Below, piece by piece: positions 14,239-14,738 of a stretch of 14,738 nt of DNA (the first letter of the stretch is position 1; each line of letters begins with the position of its first letter). The position numbers were made by a program, and so were the translations under genes. The stretch spans positions 1 through 14,738 of the forward strand of contig JBOEGH010000021.1 of NCBI GenBank assembly GCA_050633325.1. The letters are read 5' to 3'. The notes beneath the pieces were generated by a model, which did no database searches, was not told the DNA's origin, and saw nothing but the letters and a program-made list of their open reading frames with translations. This stretch comes from UBA1672 sp050633325. GTDB taxonomy: Bacteria > Pseudomonadota > Alphaproteobacteria > Micavibrionales > Micavibrionaceae.

Positions 14239-14738
14239 ATGTCACGTCGTCGTAAAGCTGATAAACGCGTTATTCTACCTGATCCTCAATTTGGGGATTT
14301 GGTGCTATCTAAATTTATCAACAATGTAATGTTGGATGGTAAAAAATCTACTGCTGAGGGGATCGTTTATGGTGCTCTTGAGACTTTGGATGGTAAGAAG
14401 CCTGTTAATGAAAATAAGAAAACTGATGAGTCGTCTGAAAGTGATTCTTCTGCAGTTGCTTATAAAAGTGTAGGTTTGCATTTCTTCCATGATGCATTGA
14501 AAAACGTTAAGCCTCGTCTTGAGGTTCGTTCGCGTCGTGTTGGTGGGGCAACTTATCAGATACCTGTTGAGGTTCGTTCTGATCGTGCTTTGGCTCTTGC
14601 GATGCGTTGGATTATCGATGCGGCACGTAAGCGCGGTGAAAATACAATGCGCGATCGTTTGGCTGCTGAGCTTTATGATGCTGCAAGTGATCGTGGTTCT
14701 GCTGTTAAGAAACGCGATGATACACATAAAATGGCTGA
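14239..14738 (+). CDS. rpsG: 30S ribosomal protein S7, 3' end outside the window
   Basis: S7 starts assembly of the 30S head and contacts tRNA in the exit site. The frame starts at ATG 14239 with AAGGGAA (14227-14233) as ribosome binding site, and 166 codons are visible before the window ends at KKRDDTHKMA, shortly before the expected C-terminus. The family motifs are clear: DPQFGDLVLSKFINNVML, DGKKSTAEGIVYGALE, VRSRRVGGATYQIPVEVR and AMRWIIDAARKR. Between GALETL and FFHDALKNVKP the protein is 21 residues longer than typical alphaproteobacterial S7 (as recalled), with an acidic, serine-rich stretch (KKTDESSESDSS, residues 60-71). The reading frame is unbroken, so this looks like a real insertion. 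Confidence 0.97.
   Translation, partial: MSRRRKADKRVILPDPQFGDLVLSKFINNVMLDGKKSTAEGIVYGALETLDGKKPVNENKKTDESSESDSSAVAYKSVGLHFFHDALKNVKPRLEVRSRRVGGATYQIPVEVRSDRALALAMRWIIDAARKRGENTMRDRLAAELYDAASDRGSAVKKRDDTHKMA

Noticed and set aside
14305..14727. 140-codon minus-strand frame opposite rpsG
   Set aside because: Same reason: S7 motifs on the + strand explain the sequence fully.

Overview
The window is a slice of a bacterial chromosome built around the conserved ribosomal-protein and RNA-polymerase cluster rplK-rplA-rplJ-rplL-rpoB-rpoC-rpsL-rpsG, all on the + strand. The RpoB and RpoC sequences, the S7 and S12 sequences and the promoter style (TTGAC/TTGNNN, about 17-18 nt, TATNNT, then a GC-rich discriminator) suggest a low-GC alphaproteobacterium, but the order and genus cannot be fixed from sequence reading alone. 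I see no mobile element, CRISPR array, tRNA or rRNA gene.

Layout. Bases 1-186 hold nothing recognisable apart from a weak hairpin. Bases 187-424 look like a structured non-coding RNA or long cis-regulatory leader: a 15-position closing helix, a second 11-bp helix, several internal hairpins and a strong intrinsic terminator. A 32-residue membrane microprotein follows (454-552). Next comes a secreted protein of unknown function with a C-terminal TPR-like region (687-2051), best started at a GTG.

From 2110 on, the housekeeping block appears divided by promoters and terminators into four units. These are rplK-rplA (promoter near 2110-2139, terminator 3419-3451), rplJ-rplL (promoter 3485-3513, 115-nt-plus leader with an attenuator-like hairpin, terminator 4691-4730), rpoB-rpoC (possible promoter 4753-4781, terminator 13466-13500) and rpsL-rpsG (strong promoter 13601-13629, about 220-nt structured leader). 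rpsG runs off the right edge.

The genes supply the L11/L1/L10/L12 stalk and factor-binding region of the 50S subunit, the two catalytic subunits of RNA polymerase, and S12/S7 of the 30S subunit. Catalytic and metal-binding residues of the polymerase are intact, and the usual rifampicin and streptomycin target residues are wild type.

Points of interest are the unassigned structured RNA, the microprotein beside it, the absence of secE-nusG directly upstream of rplK, attenuator-like leaders before rplJ and rpsL, a 21-residue acidic/serine-rich insertion in S7, and a one-residue longer zinc loop in RpoC. The window is otherwise an ordinary core-genome region.
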